From NCBI RefSeq assembly GCF_003217215.1, contig NZ_QJTD01000002.1, positions 570,654 through 634,653 on the forward strand: a stretch of 64,000 nucleotides of DNA. Direction: 5' to 3'. Numbering within the stretch: the stretch's first letter is position 1; each line of letters begins with the position of its first letter. Shown here in pieces: positions 27,001 to 36,176 of the stretch. A model generated the notes under the pieces. That model was given only the letters and a program-made list of their open reading frames with translations, was not told where the DNA came from and did no database searches. The position numbers and the translations under genes are program-made. This DNA is from Winogradskyella epiphytica. GTDB lineage: Bacteria; Bacteroidota; Bacteroidia; Flavobacteriales; Flavobacteriaceae.

Positions 27001-28068
27001 TTGCAATAATTGACCAAAACTTAACTGTTGATGATCATAAGCATCAAACAGCTCAGACTTGCGTTTTTTTAAATAGTCATTAAAGCTAATATTGGCATTT
27101 ATTTTACTTCGAAGCGGTAATAAATTCACACAATGACCTATCATTTGGGTTTTTCCACTTGCCGCTTGGTCGGCTGAAGGAAGACCTAAAACCACATCAT
27201 CCTGACCGGTTTGTGTATAAATAAATACCTCAAAGGCAGATAATAGTGTGGTCACCAAACTACACCCTGCTTTTATCCCTGTTTTTTTAAGAGCATTTAC
27301 TAAATCAATTCCCATTGGCAGATCTAATCGCTCACTTTTGTAGGTTCTAAGCTTAGGTCTTGAAAAATCTGTGGGTAAAGTTAATTGTGGTACAGAATCG
27401 GCAAATTGATTTAACCAATAAGCTTCATTAACTTTATAATCACTACTATTTAAATACAGCTGTTGTTCATCTGCATAATCCCCAAAACTCTCTGCTTTAG
27501 GAAGCGTATGATCGCTATTATTAATAATTGCAGAATACATATTACCAAGTTCTTCAAGCATGATGCCTAAAGACCAGCCGTCACAAATAATATGATGCGC
27601 TGTAAGAACTAAATGATGCTCAGTCTCTGACAATTTAATTAGTCCCACTTTAAAAAGTGGTCCTTTAACTAAATCAAAAACATGATTGGCCTCACCTGAT
27701 ATATAATCTTTTATAGCTTCATTTTGTTCCGACTGGTTTAAATGAGATAAATCTTGTTGATCAACATCTATATGAAGATGTTTAAAAATAGACATAAAGC
27801 GACCATCTGTACTAAAAACTGAGCGTAAAGATTCATGTCGCTCTACCAACCCCACTACAGCTTTAAGTAGGGCCTCTTTATTAAGACGTCCTTTTAATAC
27901 TAATGTAACAGATTCATTATAAGCTCTATTAGCATCTATATCTCCTATTTTACAGGAAATCCAAATTTCTGCCTGAGAAGGTGTTGTTAAGATGACCTTT
28001 TCTAGCTCTGGACCTGCAAAGGGATTTAAAGTAGGTTTACTTTCTGATTTGATGGTTGATTCATTCAT
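24073..28068 (-). CDS. NRPS, C-A-PCP-TE termination module
   Basis: 1331 residues from the ATG at 28068. Domains: condensation 25-460 with HHIICDG (His158, His159, Asp163); adenylation 480-960 with YTSGSTGKPKG and YRTGDLAK; carrier 980-1050 with Ser1014 in GGHSIVG; thioesterase 1070-1320 with Ser1142 in GGFSYGG and a late His (VPGNHVDMF). Reading the binding pocket by eye gives D-I-V-Q-I-T-M-I-W-K, nearest in my memory to glycine-type codes but with Thr for Gly at one position, so the substrate is open. It should accept the beta-amino acyl chain from the upstream megasynthase, add one amino acid and release the product. Confidence 0.95.
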   Translation of the reverse strand: MNESTIKSESKPTLNPFAGPELEKVILTTPSQAEIWISCKIGDIDANRAYNESVTLVLKGRLNKEALLKAVVGLVERHESLRSVFSTDGRFMSIFKHLHIDVDQQDLSHLNQSEQNEAIKDYISGEANHVFDLVKGPLFKVGLIKLSETEHHLVLTAHHIICDGWSLGIMLEELGNMYSAIINNSDHTLPKAESFGDYADEQQLYLNSSDYKVNEAYWLNQFADSVPQLTLPTDFSRPKLRTYKSERLDLPMGIDLVNALKKTGIKAGCSLVTTLLSAFEVFIYTQTGQDDVVLGLPSADQAASGKTQMIGHCVNLLPLRSKINANISFNDYLKKRKSELFDAYDHQQLSFGQLLQKLAIARDPSRVPLVPVVFNIDMGMSSAVSFSGLDYELRSNPRAYESFEIFMNATGSDKDLILEWSYNSNLFKPSTIKQMMRTFQVILDTIVANPDVKIGEIIKVDISDYSELNTTEKSYPKEPLHELLFKQAQINPSKNAIKFGEDQIAYSDLAKQVHQVAHYLKAHGVKNGDFVAVSLPRSTEMIITLIAIMECGAAYLPLDPTYPSKRLEFMLEDSESKCMITTKALSTSLEAGINIIHLQDLFSKLEDYPESPLNETIDINNTAYLLYTSGSTGKPKGVPISHKNLVNLLFSVLDKPSIKASDVLISITTISFDIAMVELFAPLLAGAKLIVTNEETSKDTRLLLNVMKEEAVTVMQATPGTWQMLMYSGWKEHLPIRAISTGEALPIVLAKNILDRVDVLWNMYGPTETTIWSAMKEISKSDDLITIGRPMANTQFYIVNEQGKLVESGKTGELCIAGDGVAKGYWKRDDLTTEKFIKNPFESRLGPVLYRTGDLAKLLPSGDVHCLGRIDQQVKIRGHRIELGEIEQALDSLKGVDSSVVLVNDDQLIAHVIAQNIGNDNSNQGRFWKEELKNYLPTHMIPNQFIFVDEFPKTLSGKIDRKALLQNVPTKKTKQEFAAPTTESEKIIASIWEDCLDIEKIDVNSDFFEIGGHSIVGVQVMARLESETGNRVPLVALLKHPTVKGLAAYMDSEFFVWDSLIPLKPEGSKPPLYIVHGANHHVLMFNDLAQKLDKEQPVYGLQSRGIDGVSEPHDSIHQMAADYISEIEASNPTGPYALGGFSYGGIVAFEMARQLIAKGKEVTLLAQFDTYVFPSYYYKNPIKKKVLSSLYLIGKVGYVILNMFSNKKNFLRRKELIKLQLSGFYLRLKHGHAKQYEIQFNVPIKLLKNHNKATERYTIIPQDIVIDLFRAKEEVNFVHDHKYLGWRKMSTKGIRRHMVPGNHVDMFEKPHVDELAKSLQEVLNTKNIHRV

Positions 28069-28121
28069 CAATTTATAATCATTTTTTTATAAATTAAACA
28101 TTCGCCATTATTAACGAAGAC

Positions 28122-31100
28122 CTATAATTCTATTTTTTTATAAGCTCCGTCGCTCTTTTCATCTGCTATATACCAAGCGGGATTACCTTGCTCATCCATA
28201 CCTAATCGTGCTCCCGGAACGGGTGGTTGATTCAATGCTTTCGAATTTGGCACACTCCCATTACCATTTGATACGTCAATCAATTCATTTCCGAATATCC
28301 CAACCTGAACAAGTTCTTCTACACAGTCAATAAAGGTTTTAATTAAATGAGTAACATCATCTTCTGAATAGGCTTCTGTCATATAGCATGGAAAGCCATC
28401 CCAAACATGAATTCCTTTATGGCGCATAAGCACGAAAAACAATTCTGAATAATGAATGTCTTCTAGTACTTTTAATCGCCATAACGATCTATAATAGGCA
28501 ATTTCTAATGGAAGATTTTTAGATTTGAAGTACGCCGTTAATTCAGACGCAAAACGATCTGTTTTTTTTGCCAACTCATCTTGAAGTTTCACCCCTTTTT
28601 CTTTCATATATAAGAGTGATGCTTTAGTTGAAGCTAAGGCTAATGGATGACGAACGAATGTCCCTGCAAAATAAGTAACTCCTGCTTCTGGGAAAGAATC
28701 ATCACCATACTGCCAAAATCCGCCATCTAAGGCATCCATACATTTCTTATTACCTATAATTGCTCCGATAGAAATTCCACCTCCTATAACTTTTCCGTAA
28801 GTTGCTAAATCTGCTTTAACACCAAACAAAGCCTGTGCTCCGCCAGGATGCATTCTAAAACCAGTAATAATTTCATCAAAAATTAATACAGACTCAGATG
28901 CTTTAGTAATTTTCCTAACCTCTTTTAAAAACTCTATTGGTCTAAACTCTGGTCGTCTACTTTGAACAGGTTCCACAAGAACGGCTGCTATATCATTGGC
29001 TCGCTCCTTTATAATTGCTAAACTTTCTTCAGTTCCATAATCTAATATGAGCATATTCTGAACGGCTTCTGGTAAAATACCTGAAGCAGCTGGAAAAGAC
29101 TTTAATTTTCGTGACCCTCTTACAATAACCTCATCATTAATACCGTGATAAGATCTCGAGAATGCCACAATTAATGATCGTCCTGTGACTGTTCGCGCAA
29201 TACGCATTGCTCCTAGCACGGCTTCTGACCCTGTATTACACAATGCAGCTCTCTCGTGACCAGTGAACTCACAAAGTAATTCACAAACCTCTCCCGCCAA
29301 TGGATGTTGAGGTCCAACTTCAAAACCTAGCTCTACTTGCTTATGTATTGCTTCTTTAATAAAATCAGGCTGATGCCCAAATAAACAGGCACCAAATCCA
29401 TTTAAAGTATCAAGGTATTCGTTCCCATCTATATCCCAAAGGCGATTGCCCGAGGATTTTTCAACTACAATCGGGTAAATAAGTTCTTTTGTTTCAGGTT
29501 TGAATCCCGAAACTACTCTTGGGTCCGACATGTGTTTACGGTGTTTTTGTGTATATGCCTTACTTCCTGCTGTCTTCTTATTATAATTAAGGACAAGATT
29601 ATCTAAAAACTCTTTTTGATTCGTATTTAACCCTGTGGCCTTTTTTTCAATACGAGGTGATGCTCCAAAGGGTTTTTGATGCTCCTTTTTTTCATCTTCA
29701 GATAAATCATCTGTTACTGAATTCACAGGAGCTTGTGTCATTATGGGCTGATGCTCTTGAGCCGTCACAGTAGGAGCCGCTGTATTACTCGTTCCTTGCA
29801 ACAATTCCATTTGTTTTCCTAAAAGCTGTAATTGCTGTGCAATTAGACCTAAAGCGGTATTTTGATTAGGATTATTTACAGTATTTACGGATGGTTGAAC
29901 TAGTTGTTGGTTTGACGTACTCGTCACTGTATTTTGAATAGGGTTCTGAGTCTGAACATGATTTACAGCTGGTTCCGGTGCATAGACCTCTTTAGGCAAT
30001 ACCTTATCAATATGGTCCGCTAATAAGTTAGGTGACCCAAACTCATCATTTAACTGTCTAAATGTGATTGGTGTATTAAATTCTTTTTTAAAAGTAATGG
30101 CCATTTGTGTTAAGACTAATGAATCTAAGCCAAGTTCTAGAAAACTTTGACCATAATCACTAGCTTCTATTTCTACTCCGGAGTTCTCTTCAATTATCTC
30201 TGATATTTTATTAAGAATAATAGGCTTTCTCATAAATTTTGTATTGGTATTTAGTACAGGATCGGTGCTTTGACCTGCAATTTGTGTTTTATTAATTTCC
30301 TGATTATTTTGAATAAGTTTTTTATTAATTGGGTCTACCCAACAAGGTTTGCGATCAAAAACATAAGATGGCAACCACAGCCTTTGACGTTTTTGATCAC
30401 CATAAAAAGAGTCCCAATCAGGTTCAACACCATGCAACCATAAGTCTCCTAACGCAGTCAAAATAGTGTGATAGGCATTTTCATTGTCTTTAGGAAAAGT
30501 TAAACTAGAAATTGAGGCTAGTGATTTTAAACCTTTCTTTTGCATTGACAAGGTTGTTAGAGCTCTACCTGGCCCTACCTCCAATAATACAGGGTCTTCT
30601 AAACCTAAAACGGTATCCATCGCTCCCGAAAAATTCACAGTAGCTCTTAAATGGTTTGCCCAATATGTAGAACTAGTCGATTCCGCATCAGTCAAATAAT
30701 CTCCCGTCACCGTAGAAACAATTGGTAATCGTGGAATATTTAGTTGCAGTTTTTTTACTTCGGTTTCAAAGATATCTAATACAGGATCCATCATCGTAGA
30801 ATGAAACGCATGACTTGTTAGTAAAAGCTTATTTGCAATGCCTGCAGCCTCTAATTCTTTAGCGAAACGTTCAACATCCTGATCAGTACCTGAAACAACA
30901 ATCAAATTATCAGAATTAATTGCTGCAATTGAAAGATTTTCAGGAATTAACTTTTGAAGCTCATCGATTGTGGTTCTTACCGATAACATACTGCCCCCAG
31001 GTAAGTCACTCACAAGTTGTCCTCTAATTGTAATGAGACGTAAAGCATCTTCTAATGTAAATACTCCAGCTAGATGTGCTGCTACAAATTCACCAATACT

Positions 31101-34100
31101 ATGTCCACATACTAAAGTCGGTTTTATTCCCCAACTCATCCATAGTTGAGATAAAGCGTACTCAATTACAAATAATGACGGTTGTGTGTATTTGGTATCT
31201 TTTAATTGAAGCTCAGTTTCAGGTGAATTTTCATCAGGAAAAATTATTTGTCTAATATCCTTTTTTAAAATTGAAGTTAAAAACTCAGCACAATGATCTA
31301 CAGCATCTCTAAATACTTTTTCTCCATCATAAAGGGATTTACCCATCTGTAAATACTGAGAACCCTGTCCTGGAAATAAAAAAGCTAATTCGCCTGGTAC
31401 AATTTTTAATGAATTTGTTTTAACACCTTTATTTTCTGAAGACAACAACTTCTCACTTGCCTCAGGTGTATTGCCAGCGATTACAAACCCTCTATGTGTA
31501 AATAAATCTCTAGTCTTAATTAATGAATGTGCAACATCGGCCAAATTATATGCGTTAGACGATTTTAAGAAATCCCCTAATGCCGCTTGATAACCGACTA
31601 AACTATTTTCCTTTTTAGCAGACCAGGTTAGAAGTTGAACTGGACGGCCTTCATCAGACTTAAGTTGTTTATTTTCGTATTCTTCGACAATAATATGAAC
31701 GTTTGTTCCACCAACACCAAAAGAACTGATTCCGGCTTTTCTCGTTCCTTTTGAGTTCCACGGCGATAATTTATTATTAACGTAGAATGGGCTATTTTCA
31801 AAATCTATAGATGGATTTGGTCGCTCATAACCTAATGACGCTGGAATCTCTCGATTTTTTAGTGACAATATAGTTTTTATGAATCCTGTTACACCAGCCG
31901 CTGCGGTTAAATGTCCCATATTACTTTTTATAGAACCTATGGCACAATAGCCATTTTCAGCCTGCTTTCCAAAAGCCATTTGCAAACCCTCAAGCTCAAT
32001 TGGATCACCAACAGGCGTTGCCGTACCATGCGTTTCTATATAACTAATCTCTGAAGGATCAATATTCGCATCAAATAAGGCATTGGCGATAGCACCAGCT
32101 TGCCCTTCAGCACTTGGAGCCGTAAAACTACCTTTATTCCCGCCATCATTATTAATACCAATTCCTTTAATAACCCCATAAATAATATCTCCATCTGCCT
32201 TCGCATCTTCTAAATTCTTAAGAAGCACGACGCCCGCTCCATCACTAAAAACAGTTCCTTTTCCGTTTTCGTCAAATGATCTACAATGACCATCAGGACT
32301 CATCATTGAACCTTCTTGGTATAAATGACCACTGAATATAGGTGTCGTTATACTAGAGCCACCAGCCAAAGCAACATCGCAACGGCCTTGTCTAATAGCA
32401 TCAGTTGCTTCGGCTATTGCAAGTAGTGACGTAGAACATGCCGAATGAACACTAACAGCGGGTCCGTTAAGATTTAAATGATAAGCGGTTCTAGAGGATA
32501 TATAATCTTTTTCGTTAACCGTATTCGCTTGAAAACCACCAATTCGATCTATTATATCTTTATTTGGAAGAATATTGTTTTTATAATACGTGTTGGTACC
32601 TGTTCCTGCATATACCCCAATAGTTCCATCATAATGCGTAGGAAGGTGTCCGGAATGCTCTAAGGCTTCCCATGCTATTTCTAAAAATAGCCTCTGTTGG
32701 GGATCCATAGCTTCTGCGACCTTAGGATTTAATCCGAAAAAAGAAGCATCAAATTCTTTAACAGAAGGCACCACTCCTCGTGCTCCCACATATAAAGGAT
32801 CGTTACGTAAACTTTCAGGGATTGCAGGGTCTAATTCTTCAGGTGTAAAAAAAGAAATTGTCTCTTTACCTTCTCTTAAAACACTCCATAATTCTTGTAT
32901 GGATTTAGCTCCCGGAAAACGGCCAGCCATTCCTATTACGGCTACATCTGAAGAGGAATTACTTCTTTTACGAGCAACATTAACTTTTGATTTATTTTCT
33001 TTTTTGGGTTCTAAATAGCTCGACAATTCTGAAATTGTTGGATGCTGATATAGTTTTATAATTGGTATCTCATAATTGTAAGTTCGTCGTAAAGTGGCCA
33101 CCGTTTTTTGTGCCAATAATGACGTACCTCCCATTTCAAAAAAGTTATCTAAAACACCTATTTCAGGTACACGTAATAATTCGGCCCAAACTTTGGCTAA
33201 ATCCTTCTGAATTTTAGTGGTAGGCTTTTTTAATAATGGTGCATTACTTGGTCTACTATATTCTGGAAGTGGTAAGTTTTTCTTATCAATTTTACCACTC
33301 GTTGTTTTTGAAAAGTCCTTAACCCATACATAATGTGAAGGCACCATATATTCAGGAAGAACAGCACTAACTTGTACTCTAAATTCTGAGTTGTCTATTG
33401 GTGGCTTATCTGATTGTAAATACGCAATTAACTGAGCTTGATCAGAAAAATGCTTACTTGCTATAACCACAGCTTGTTGAATATTAGGTAACTTATTAAG
33501 TGCTAATTCAACTTCACCTAATTCAATTCTATGGCCGCTAATTTTAACCTGATCATCTTCTCTTCCTAAAAATTCGATATTACCATCAGGCAAAATTCGA
33601 GCGATATCACCAGTGCGATACATTCTAATAGCTCCAAGGTTTGGTAATTGTATAAATGTAAACTTTTCCTTGGTCAATTCCTCGTTTCCTACATAACCTT
33701 CAGCAAGGCATAAACCAGAAATACACAGTTCTCCAAGTTCGCCTTCAGGTACTGGTTTCTGATCCTTATCAAGAATATGCATCTTTACGTTATCAATAGG
33801 TTTTCCTATGGTTGGTAAAGCTGGCCAATTATCCGGATCGCCTTCAAGTCTTAATTCTGTCACTACATGACATTCTGTAGGTCCATATTGATTATATAAA
33901 TTACAAGCCTTCAGAGTTTTGAAAAATGTTCGTAATTGATTCGTCGTTTTTAACTGTTCTCCTGCCGTCATAACCTCCTTTAAACTCGAAGGAAAAACAT
34001 CTAAACTAATAGCAGCTTCGGCTAGGGCCTGTAGTGCTACAAATGGAAGAAATAATCTATTTATAGAATGCTTCTCAATCAGTCTAATTAGCGCGAACAT

Positions 34101-34766
34101 ATCTAAACGCTGATCTTCCGTTATTAATACAAGTGTTCCTCCCGTACTTAGAGTAGACATAATTTCTTGAAAAGAAACATCGAAACTTAAAGGTGCAAAT
34201 TGTAAGGTCCTTGAACCATTTTTACAAATTGATTTTTCACTCTGCCATTTTAGGAGATTTAACATTGCCTTCTCACCCATACAGACACCTTTTGGTTCAC
34301 CTGTGGATCCTGAAGTATATAAAATGTAAGTCGGCAAATTTTGTGAAGAAGATTCTATAAATTCACCATTTAAGGACTGTTCAAACTCTCTACCTTTTAG
34401 TGGTTTCAGACCATTTTCGGTAAGCTTTTCTTCATCGTTATTTGTTGTGAGACAATATTTGAGATTAGAATTACTAATAATTCTTGCAAGTCTCTGTTTT
34501 GGATAACTAAAATCGATAGGGACATAAGCTTTACCAGCTTTTAATGTTGCTAATAAAAAAATTATCTGCTCGGCACACCTAGTGGTTGGTACCCCGATAT
34601 TTTTTTCATCCTTAGCACTCCTTACAATCTCGGCATAAACTTTAGAAACCTCCTGCTCTGTTTGTTTATAAGTAAGACTTTTTGTTTCAGTAATAATACA
34701 ATCTTCGTCTGGATATAATTTCACAGCCTCCTTGAATAGCAAATAAATTTGATTTGGGCTATACAT
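28122..34766 (-). CDS. Hybrid NRPS-PKS with C-terminal aminotransferase
   Basis: 2214 residues in the order: adenylation 1-505 (YTSGSTGEPKG); carrier 510-590 (Ser549); ketosynthase 606-1030 (Cys777, His913, His952); acyltransferase 1125-1425 (Ser1223 in GHSIG and HAFH 1319-1322, typical of malonyl selection); ACP 1515-1590 (Ser1549); Gln-rich linker 1595-1705; class III aminotransferase 1710-2150 (Lys1992 in YGKVIGGG, Asp1964). There is no ketoreductase, dehydratase, or condensation domain. It should load an amino acid, extend it by malonate and transaminate the beta-keto group, as the aminotransferase domains of mycosubtilin and iturin synthases do. The adenylation code by eye, D-V-Q-F-M-A-Q-V-V-K, is proline-like. 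Confidence 0.95.
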   Translation of the reverse strand: MYSPNQIYLLFKEAVKLYPDEDCIITETKSLTYKQTEQEVSKVYAEIVRSAKDEKNIGVPTTRCAEQIIFLLATLKAGKAYVPIDFSYPKQRLARIISNSNLKYCLTTNNDEEKLTENGLKPLKGREFEQSLNGEFIESSSQNLPTYILYTSGSTGEPKGVCMGEKAMLNLLKWQSEKSICKNGSRTLQFAPLSFDVSFQEIMSTLSTGGTLVLITEDQRLDMFALIRLIEKHSINRLFLPFVALQALAEAAISLDVFPSSLKEVMTAGEQLKTTNQLRTFFKTLKACNLYNQYGPTECHVVTELRLEGDPDNWPALPTIGKPIDNVKMHILDKDQKPVPEGELGELCISGLCLAEGYVGNEELTKEKFTFIQLPNLGAIRMYRTGDIARILPDGNIEFLGREDDQVKISGHRIELGEVELALNKLPNIQQAVVIASKHFSDQAQLIAYLQSDKPPIDNSEFRVQVSAVLPEYMVPSHYVWVKDFSKTTSGKIDKKNLPLPEYSRPSNAPLLKKPTTKIQKDLAKVWAELLRVPEIGVLDNFFEMGGTSLLAQKTVATLRRTYNYEIPIIKLYQHPTISELSSYLEPKKENKSKVNVARKRSNSSSDVAVIGMAGRFPGAKSIQELWSVLREGKETISFFTPEELDPAIPESLRNDPLYVGARGVVPSVKEFDASFFGLNPKVAEAMDPQQRLFLEIAWEALEHSGHLPTHYDGTIGVYAGTGTNTYYKNNILPNKDIIDRIGGFQANTVNEKDYISSRTAYHLNLNGPAVSVHSACSTSLLAIAEATDAIRQGRCDVALAGGSSITTPIFSGHLYQEGSMMSPDGHCRSFDENGKGTVFSDGAGVVLLKNLEDAKADGDIIYGVIKGIGINNDGGNKGSFTAPSAEGQAGAIANALFDANIDPSEISYIETHGTATPVGDPIELEGLQMAFGKQAENGYCAIGSIKSNMGHLTAAAGVTGFIKTILSLKNREIPASLGYERPNPSIDFENSPFYVNNKLSPWNSKGTRKAGISSFGVGGTNVHIIVEEYENKQLKSDEGRPVQLLTWSAKKENSLVGYQAALGDFLKSSNAYNLADVAHSLIKTRDLFTHRGFVIAGNTPEASEKLLSSENKGVKTNSLKIVPGELAFLFPGQGSQYLQMGKSLYDGEKVFRDAVDHCAEFLTSILKKDIRQIIFPDENSPETELQLKDTKYTQPSLFVIEYALSQLWMSWGIKPTLVCGHSIGEFVAAHLAGVFTLEDALRLITIRGQLVSDLPGGSMLSVRTTIDELQKLIPENLSIAAINSDNLIVVSGTDQDVERFAKELEAAGIANKLLLTSHAFHSTMMDPVLDIFETEVKKLQLNIPRLPIVSTVTGDYLTDAESTSSTYWANHLRATVNFSGAMDTVLGLEDPVLLEVGPGRALTTLSMQKKGLKSLASISSLTFPKDNENAYHTILTALGDLWLHGVEPDWDSFYGDQKRQRLWLPSYVFDRKPCWVDPINKKLIQNNQEINKTQIAGQSTDPVLNTNTKFMRKPIILNKISEIIEENSGVEIEASDYGQSFLELGLDSLVLTQMAITFKKEFNTPITFRQLNDEFGSPNLLADHIDKVLPKEVYAPEPAVNHVQTQNPIQNTVTSTSNQQLVQPSVNTVNNPNQNTALGLIAQQLQLLGKQMELLQGTSNTAAPTVTAQEHQPIMTQAPVNSVTDDLSEDEKKEHQKPFGASPRIEKKATGLNTNQKEFLDNLVLNYNKKTAGSKAYTQKHRKHMSDPRVVSGFKPETKELIYPIVVEKSSGNRLWDIDGNEYLDTLNGFGACLFGHQPDFIKEAIHKQVELGFEVGPQHPLAGEVCELLCEFTGHERAALCNTGSEAVLGAMRIARTVTGRSLIVAFSRSYHGINDEVIVRGSRKLKSFPAASGILPEAVQNMLILDYGTEESLAIIKERANDIAAVLVEPVQSRRPEFRPIEFLKEVRKITKASESVLIFDEIITGFRMHPGGAQALFGVKADLATYGKVIGGGISIGAIIGNKKCMDALDGGFWQYGDDSFPEAGVTYFAGTFVRHPLALASTKASLLYMKEKGVKLQDELAKKTDRFASELTAYFKSKNLPLEIAYYRSLWRLKVLEDIHYSELFFVLMRHKGIHVWDGFPCYMTEAYSEDDVTHLIKTFIDCVEELVQVGIFGNELIDVSNGNGSVPNSKALNQPPVPGARLGMDEQGNPAWYIADEKSDGAYKKIEL

Positions 34767-35319
34767 TTTCCTCTAATTTAATTAAATGTGCTTTCAAACC
34801 TATTCAATTTCCATGAATTATTAAAGACTAAACCACTAGAAATGAGGTTTATCCTAATTTAATACAAAAAAACTGAATAAGCTCAAAAACGAATTGGTTA
34901 CAAAAGCTTATAAGGGGGGATTTTTAAACCAATTTAGAAAAAAAATTGATATTGATTCAAAATTTATGACAAATTGTTCCTTTCATCTTTCAAAACCACT
35001 ATATCACTGTTTTTAAAATTCTTAATCTGTCGAAAAAATATGATCTTAGAGACAAATTAGTGGCAATACTGTTTGTGGTGAAGTATCTTTTTTCCTTCGA
35101 TAAATTGTATTGGATTTAGACTTCTTACTATTAATTAGAAAAAAAACAATTATTAATAGTCACAAAGTTGGTGACCTACAGAAGTAGAATAATTAAGATT
35201 AACGAAGAGTAGTTCATCTAATCATCAATATCCACGCTTATTTATGGTAGATAAAGCATGTCATAGATCTAAGCAAACAAACCTTATTTAGATATGGTGT
35301 AATGATTTCGGATACGGAC
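34767..35319. other. Gene-free spacer upstream of the megasynthase
   Basis: 553 AT-rich bases between the megasynthase start and the stop of the CPBP gene. Apart from a -7 box close to the megasynthase start (34795-34802) I see no gene, strong hairpin or repeat. Its length suggests room for further regulatory sites. Confidence 0.6.
34795..34802 (-). promoter_or_regulatory. Possible -7 box of the synthase operon
   Basis: TAGGTTTG on the minus strand fits TAnnTTTG exactly and would start transcription about 20 bases before the megasynthase ATG. No clear -33 TTTG is present at the proper distance, so activity may depend on an activator. Confidence 0.4.
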
Positions 35320-36123
35320 TTAACTTCTAATACTTTGATTATAGCTTTTAAACTTTTTTGCGGGATTCATAAAATACATAAAACATAGCATTGTAATAAA
35401 ATAAACAATTGAAAATGCTGTGAATGTATTAACACCTCCGGTACTTGGAGATACTGATAATGCATTTAGAGAAATGTTTACCATAAACTGCAAAACCAAT
35501 ACGCATAATCCACTTTTGGAATGACCATATACTATGGTACACATACCTGCAATTCCCAGCATAAATATTCCTAAAGAGACTATTGGAATCCCAGGAAGCA
35601 CTCCTTCCCCGCGAATGATAATGGGAATCCACCATAAAGTCCAAACAAAGCCTACAATTTGGCTAGCATAGAACGGTTTGGTGATTTTTGAGAGTTCTCG
35701 AATGCAATAGCTAACCCATACCACCTCTCCTAAAAAAGCCCAAACAAATAGAGCTACAATCCCTCTAAAGGTTAAAACTCCAAAATTCGTTTTTAAATAT
35801 GCGGTGAGTTCTCCTCCCGAATAAATGCCTTTTAATAGTAGTGTTGTAACGCCAACACCAAATGCAAATACAAAACTAAAAATATACCATTTAGGATGAA
35901 CCTTCCAATTAAGCATAGGTTTAAATATGTCTTTCACTCCAGCGAATCCTCTAGTATAAAAAACTAATATAATTAAGAATATGAGAAGAAATGTAAATCG
36001 GCCCGTATTATATAACGGTTTAGGAATTAATCCAATAGACCTGAAATATACAAAAAAGACGTTTAACACTGGACCTAGGGCAAGAAACACCCAAATTTCA
36101 TATTTTCTAATAAACTCTTTCAT
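35320..36123 (-). CDS. CPBP-like membrane protein with degenerate active site
   Basis: 267 residues from the ATG at 36123 (MKEFIRKYE), about eight membrane segments. The topology and the motif positions resemble CPBP (Abi) intramembrane proteases. However, the first motif, normally EExxxR, reads GEVVWVSYCIREL with only one Glu, and the second reads TLWWIPIIIRG with Trp where the metal-binding His should be. It is therefore probably not a working protease. It lies between the methyltransferase and synthase genes in the same direction and could serve in immunity or transport, which is a guess. Confidence 0.6.
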   Translation of the reverse strand: MKEFIRKYEIWVFLALGPVLNVFFVYFRSIGLIPKPLYNTGRFTFLLIFLIILVFYTRGFAGVKDIFKPMLNWKVHPKWYIFSFVFAFGVGVTTLLLKGIYSGGELTAYLKTNFGVLTFRGIVALFVWAFLGEVVWVSYCIRELSKITKPFYASQIVGFVWTLWWIPIIIRGEGVLPGIPIVSLGIFMLGIAGMCTIVYGHSKSGLCVLVLQFMVNISLNALSVSPSTGGVNTFTAFSIVYFITMLCFMYFMNPAKKFKSYNQSIRS

Positions 36124-36176
36124 AATATATATTGAAACCAATACTTTGATGAGAGTGCTTTTGGTCTCTTAAATTT

